Part shown: positions 37,059 to 39,125 of the stretch, one piece after another
Position numbering within the stretch: position 1 is the stretch's first letter
Layout of the letters: each line of letters begins with the position of its first letter
Made by a program: the position numbers and the translations under genes
The notes under the pieces: generated by a model
What the model was told of the DNA's origin: nothing
Database searches by the model: none
The model's input: the letters and a program-made list of their open reading frames with translations, nothing else
Assembly: GCA_028825475.1 (NCBI GenBank)
Contig: JAPKAB010000022.1
Coordinates: forward strand, 1-39,125
Length of the DNA: 39,125 nt
Source: Ascidiaceihabitans sp.
Lineage (GTDB): Bacteria > Pseudomonadota > Alphaproteobacteria > Rhodobacterales > Rhodobacteraceae
Reading direction: 5' to 3'

Positions 37059-38159
37059 CTAGTTGACAATAAACTCCGCATGAAGCGCGCCTGCTGCTTT
37101 GATGCTTTTCAAAATGTCGATCATATCGCGGGGCGCAACGCCTAAAGCATTCAAGCCGGCGATCACTTCTGACAACGACGCCCCATCGGGTACTTCAGCA
37201 AGACCAATTCCGGGTTCCTCTTCGATCGCAACATCGGTTCGAGGGACAACAACCGTTTCTCCTTCTGCAAACGGATTCGGTTGCACAGCAAGTGGTGCCT
37301 CTTGGATGCGAAGGACTAGATTACCTTGGGAAACAGCAACCCGTGACAGTCTAACATCTTCACCCATCACAATTGTCCCTGATCGTTGGTCCACCACAAC
37401 ACGCGCTTTGCGTTCCGGCTCAATCTCGATGTTTTCGATACGACCAAGTGCATGGGCCACCGAGCGCATTTTAGTCGATGGGACATCCAGAGAAACTGTT
37501 CCTGAATCTGTCATAAGTGCAACACGTCTACCAAAATCCTTATTTATTGCCTGCTCAATTCTTGCTGCAGTTGTAAAATCAGCCTCTCTCAAAGCCAATC
37601 GCACATTCGTCAAATCACTCAGTTCAAAATCAATTTCACGTTCAACGCGGGCACCCGCAGGAATAACGCCAGCTGTTGGAACCCCCTTAACAACGGCCCC
37701 TGCGTCACCCTCAGCAACCGCACCTCCCGCAATAATGCTACCCTGCGCAACCGCATAAATTTCACCATCAGCAGCATTCAAGGGCGTCATAATCAGCGTT
37801 CCACCCAAGAGACTTTTAGAATCTCCGATAGCTGAAACCGTGACATCAATTTTACCACCAGCGCGAGAAAAAGGTGGCAAGCTCGCAGTCACCAAGACTG
37901 CTGCAACATTTTTGGGACGGAATTGTTCACCACTGACATTTACGCCAAGTCGTTCAAGAATATTGGACATAATTTCTTCTGTGAAAGGCGCATTACGCAG
38001 CCCATCACCGGTGCCATTCAGCCCCACGACCAGACCATAACCAACCAAATCATTGCCGCGCACACCATCGAACTCAACGAGATCTTTGATCCGCACAGCG
38101 CCACCAAATGCAAGCGATGTTGAGAATACCCAAAAGAGAAACCCACGCCAGATCATCAT
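37059..38159 (-). CDS. flgI: Flagellar P-ring protein
   Basis: A 366-aa periplasmic P-ring subunit of the flagellar basal body. A signal peptide (MMIWRGFLFWVFSTSLAFGGA) is followed by the family start VRIKDLVEFDGVRGNDLVGYGLVVGL and later NVAAVLVTASLPPF. The C-terminus IDILKSIKAAGALHAEFIVN is complete. Its ATG overlaps the flgL stop by four bases (ATGA, 38156-38159); a second ATG three bases later is an alternative start. Confidence 0.96.
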   Translation of the reverse strand: MMIWRGFLFWVFSTSLAFGGAVRIKDLVEFDGVRGNDLVGYGLVVGLNGTGDGLRNAPFTEEIMSNILERLGVNVSGEQFRPKNVAAVLVTASLPPFSRAGGKIDVTVSAIGDSKSLLGGTLIMTPLNAADGEIYAVAQGSIIAGGAVAEGDAGAVVKGVPTAGVIPAGARVEREIDFELSDLTNVRLALREADFTTAARIEQAINKDFGRRVALMTDSGTVSLDVPSTKMRSVAHALGRIENIEIEPERKARVVVDQRSGTIVMGEDVRLSRVAVSQGNLVLRIQEAPLAVQPNPFAEGETVVVPRTDVAIEEEPGIGLAEVPDGASLSEVIAGLNALGVAPRDMIDILKSIKAAGALHAEFIVN

Positions 38160-39125
38160 AGGAAATTTACCAATGACAGTTTGGACGTTTTTGCGGTTAC
38201 AGTATAAAGACTTTGCAGCTGAAATTGCACCTCTTCCAAGCGTATTGCGGTCTCATAAGGGTCAGCCTCCAATAGCGATCCTTTTGCATACTCCAGCGAT
38301 ACACTTTCGCTGGCGTTGCGTGTGGCGATGCTTTCAATCCGCGCTTCAGCATACCCTACCTTGGCACGGATAGCAGTTAAATCATCCTGATTGGTCAATA
38401 ACCTCTCACCCGCAGTCCGCAACAATACCTCTCGTTCAGCGGCATCGACATCAACAATGTCGTCTGAAGCAATCGCAGCAATCGCAAGATTTTTAAGCGT
38501 GTCCCTAATGCCTTCGTCCGTGGCCTTTATATCTACTGTAAGCGCCTCAGATGCGGACAAGTCGAAGGGTGCCACGCCGCTGTTCGAACCATGATAAATG
38601 GTCGCCTCAAACCCGGCAGGATCGGAAAACCAATTATCAATCTCTAATAGCTTTGAAGATGCTCCCGTCACGCCGGCCAAAACAGTTCGCAACTCAGCAA
38701 TCACATCCTCAGCGTCACCAAGCGGAAGCTTATCTGTTGCTGCACCTGCAAACAAACTACGACCAGCAATACTGGTATTGAACGCGCCAATCGTACTTTT
38801 CAAAACTTCGAGCGCCTCATTGCCTGTTTGAACAGCAACGCTGTCTAAGCCGCCGCTAGCCACTGTGATTAGATCAGTCGCGAAACCCATTGCCTGATCT
38901 TGTACTGTGCCCAAAACCAACTGCATTGAATTTGTAAATTGCGATGCTTCCGTTGTGGCAACTTTGTGGGCCTTGAGTGTGGACAAGCCCGTTTCTATTC
39001 CTGCCAAGTAACTATAATTTCCTGCTAAAACACCTTTGACATCCGAAGTCTGACCACTGGTGAGCTCTTGGGTCAAACGTGACATTTCAGTCTTTAATGC
39101 CGATCCGCGCTGTTGCAACATCAAA
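38156..39125 (-). CDS. flgL: Flagellar hook-associated protein 3 (partial at window edge)
   Basis: At least 322 residues of a flagellin-like hook-filament junction protein. The N-terminal coiled segment GSALKTEMSRLTQELTSGQTSDV and the C-terminal YAEARIESIATRNASESVSLEYAKGSLLEADPYETAIRLEEVQ are typical of roseobacter FlgL/flagellin-type proteins. The frame is still open at the window end, so roughly the first dozen or so residues are missing. It forms an operon with flgI. FlgL is preferred over flagellin because of the short variable centre and the flgI context. Confidence 0.85.
   Translation of the reverse strand, partial: LMLQQRGSALKTEMSRLTQELTSGQTSDVKGVLAGNYSYLAGIETGLSTLKAHKVATTEASQFTNSMQLVLGTVQDQAMGFATDLITVASGGLDSVAVQTGNEALEVLKSTIGAFNTSIAGRSLFAGAATDKLPLGDAEDVIAELRTVLAGVTGASSKLLEIDNWFSDPAGFEATIYHGSNSGVAPFDLSASEALTVDIKATDEGIRDTLKNLAIAAIASDDIVDVDAAEREVLLRTAGERLLTNQDDLTAIRAKVGYAEARIESIATRNASESVSLEYAKGSLLEADPYETAIRLEEVQFQLQSLYTVTAKTSKLSLVNFL

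Overview
The window looks like a chromosomal segment of a marine alphaproteobacterium of the Rhodobacteraceae (Roseobacter group). The right part carries mutM, an enoyl-CoA hydratase gene, rpsT, dnaA, dnaN, recF and gyrB in the order expected near an alphaproteobacterial replication origin. They are flanked by ubiE/ubiB, serC/serA and flagellar flgI/flgL. Species cannot be named from the sequence. Base composition and codon use appear to shift: the left ~21.3 kb is richer in GC at wobble positions than the housekeeping right half.

Region 1 (1-1,900) is a scar: a decayed ISNCY-like transposase (lost 5' end, one in-frame TAA), an unrecognised 244-aa ORF whose 3' end runs into it, and a short stretch with tandem GGTGACATT motifs.

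Region 2 (1,897-9,827, minus strand) is a tight operon for aerobic CoA-dependent breakdown of 2-aminobenzoate (anthranilate): FAD monooxygenase/old-yellow-enzyme fusion, SDR dehydrogenase, MarR regulator, enoyl-CoA hydratase-like protein, acyl-CoA dehydrogenase, aryl-CoA ligase, hotdog thioesterase and a RidA-like protein. Most neighbours overlap by 1-4 bases.

Region 3 (10,094-17,988, plus strand) is divergent and is the most unusual part. It encodes a TctC/Bug periplasmic binding protein, a NicX-like (2,5-dihydroxypyridine dioxygenase-like) Fe(II) enzyme, an acyl-CoA-dehydrogenase-fold flavoprotein without the canonical YEG catalytic glutamate motif, a three-domain SRPBCC - alpha/beta hydrolase - TetR fusion, a glutamine-synthetase-like ligase, a flavin reductase and a class I glutamine amidotransferase. 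The combination suggests uptake, gamma-glutamylation, two-component flavin oxygenation, ring cleavage and hydrolysis of an aromatic or heteroaromatic amine. Its link to the neighbouring anthranilate operon is inference.

Region 4 (18,084-21,274, minus strand) holds indolepyruvate oxidoreductase: an intact iorB and an iorA whose N-terminal half has been replaced in frame by a replication-type helix-turn-helix protein containing iteron-like TTGAGAC repeats. This marks a rearrangement junction beside serC.

Region 5 (21,540-39,125) is core genome: serC-serA, a metallophosphoesterase, ubiE-ubiB (minus), mutM, enoyl-CoA hydratase, rpsT, dnaA, dnaN, recF, a LysE exporter and gyrB, then flgL-flgI (minus, flgL cut by the window edge). 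The 460-bp gap before dnaA has no gene but is dense in GANTC (CcrM-type) sites and GGGAC motifs.
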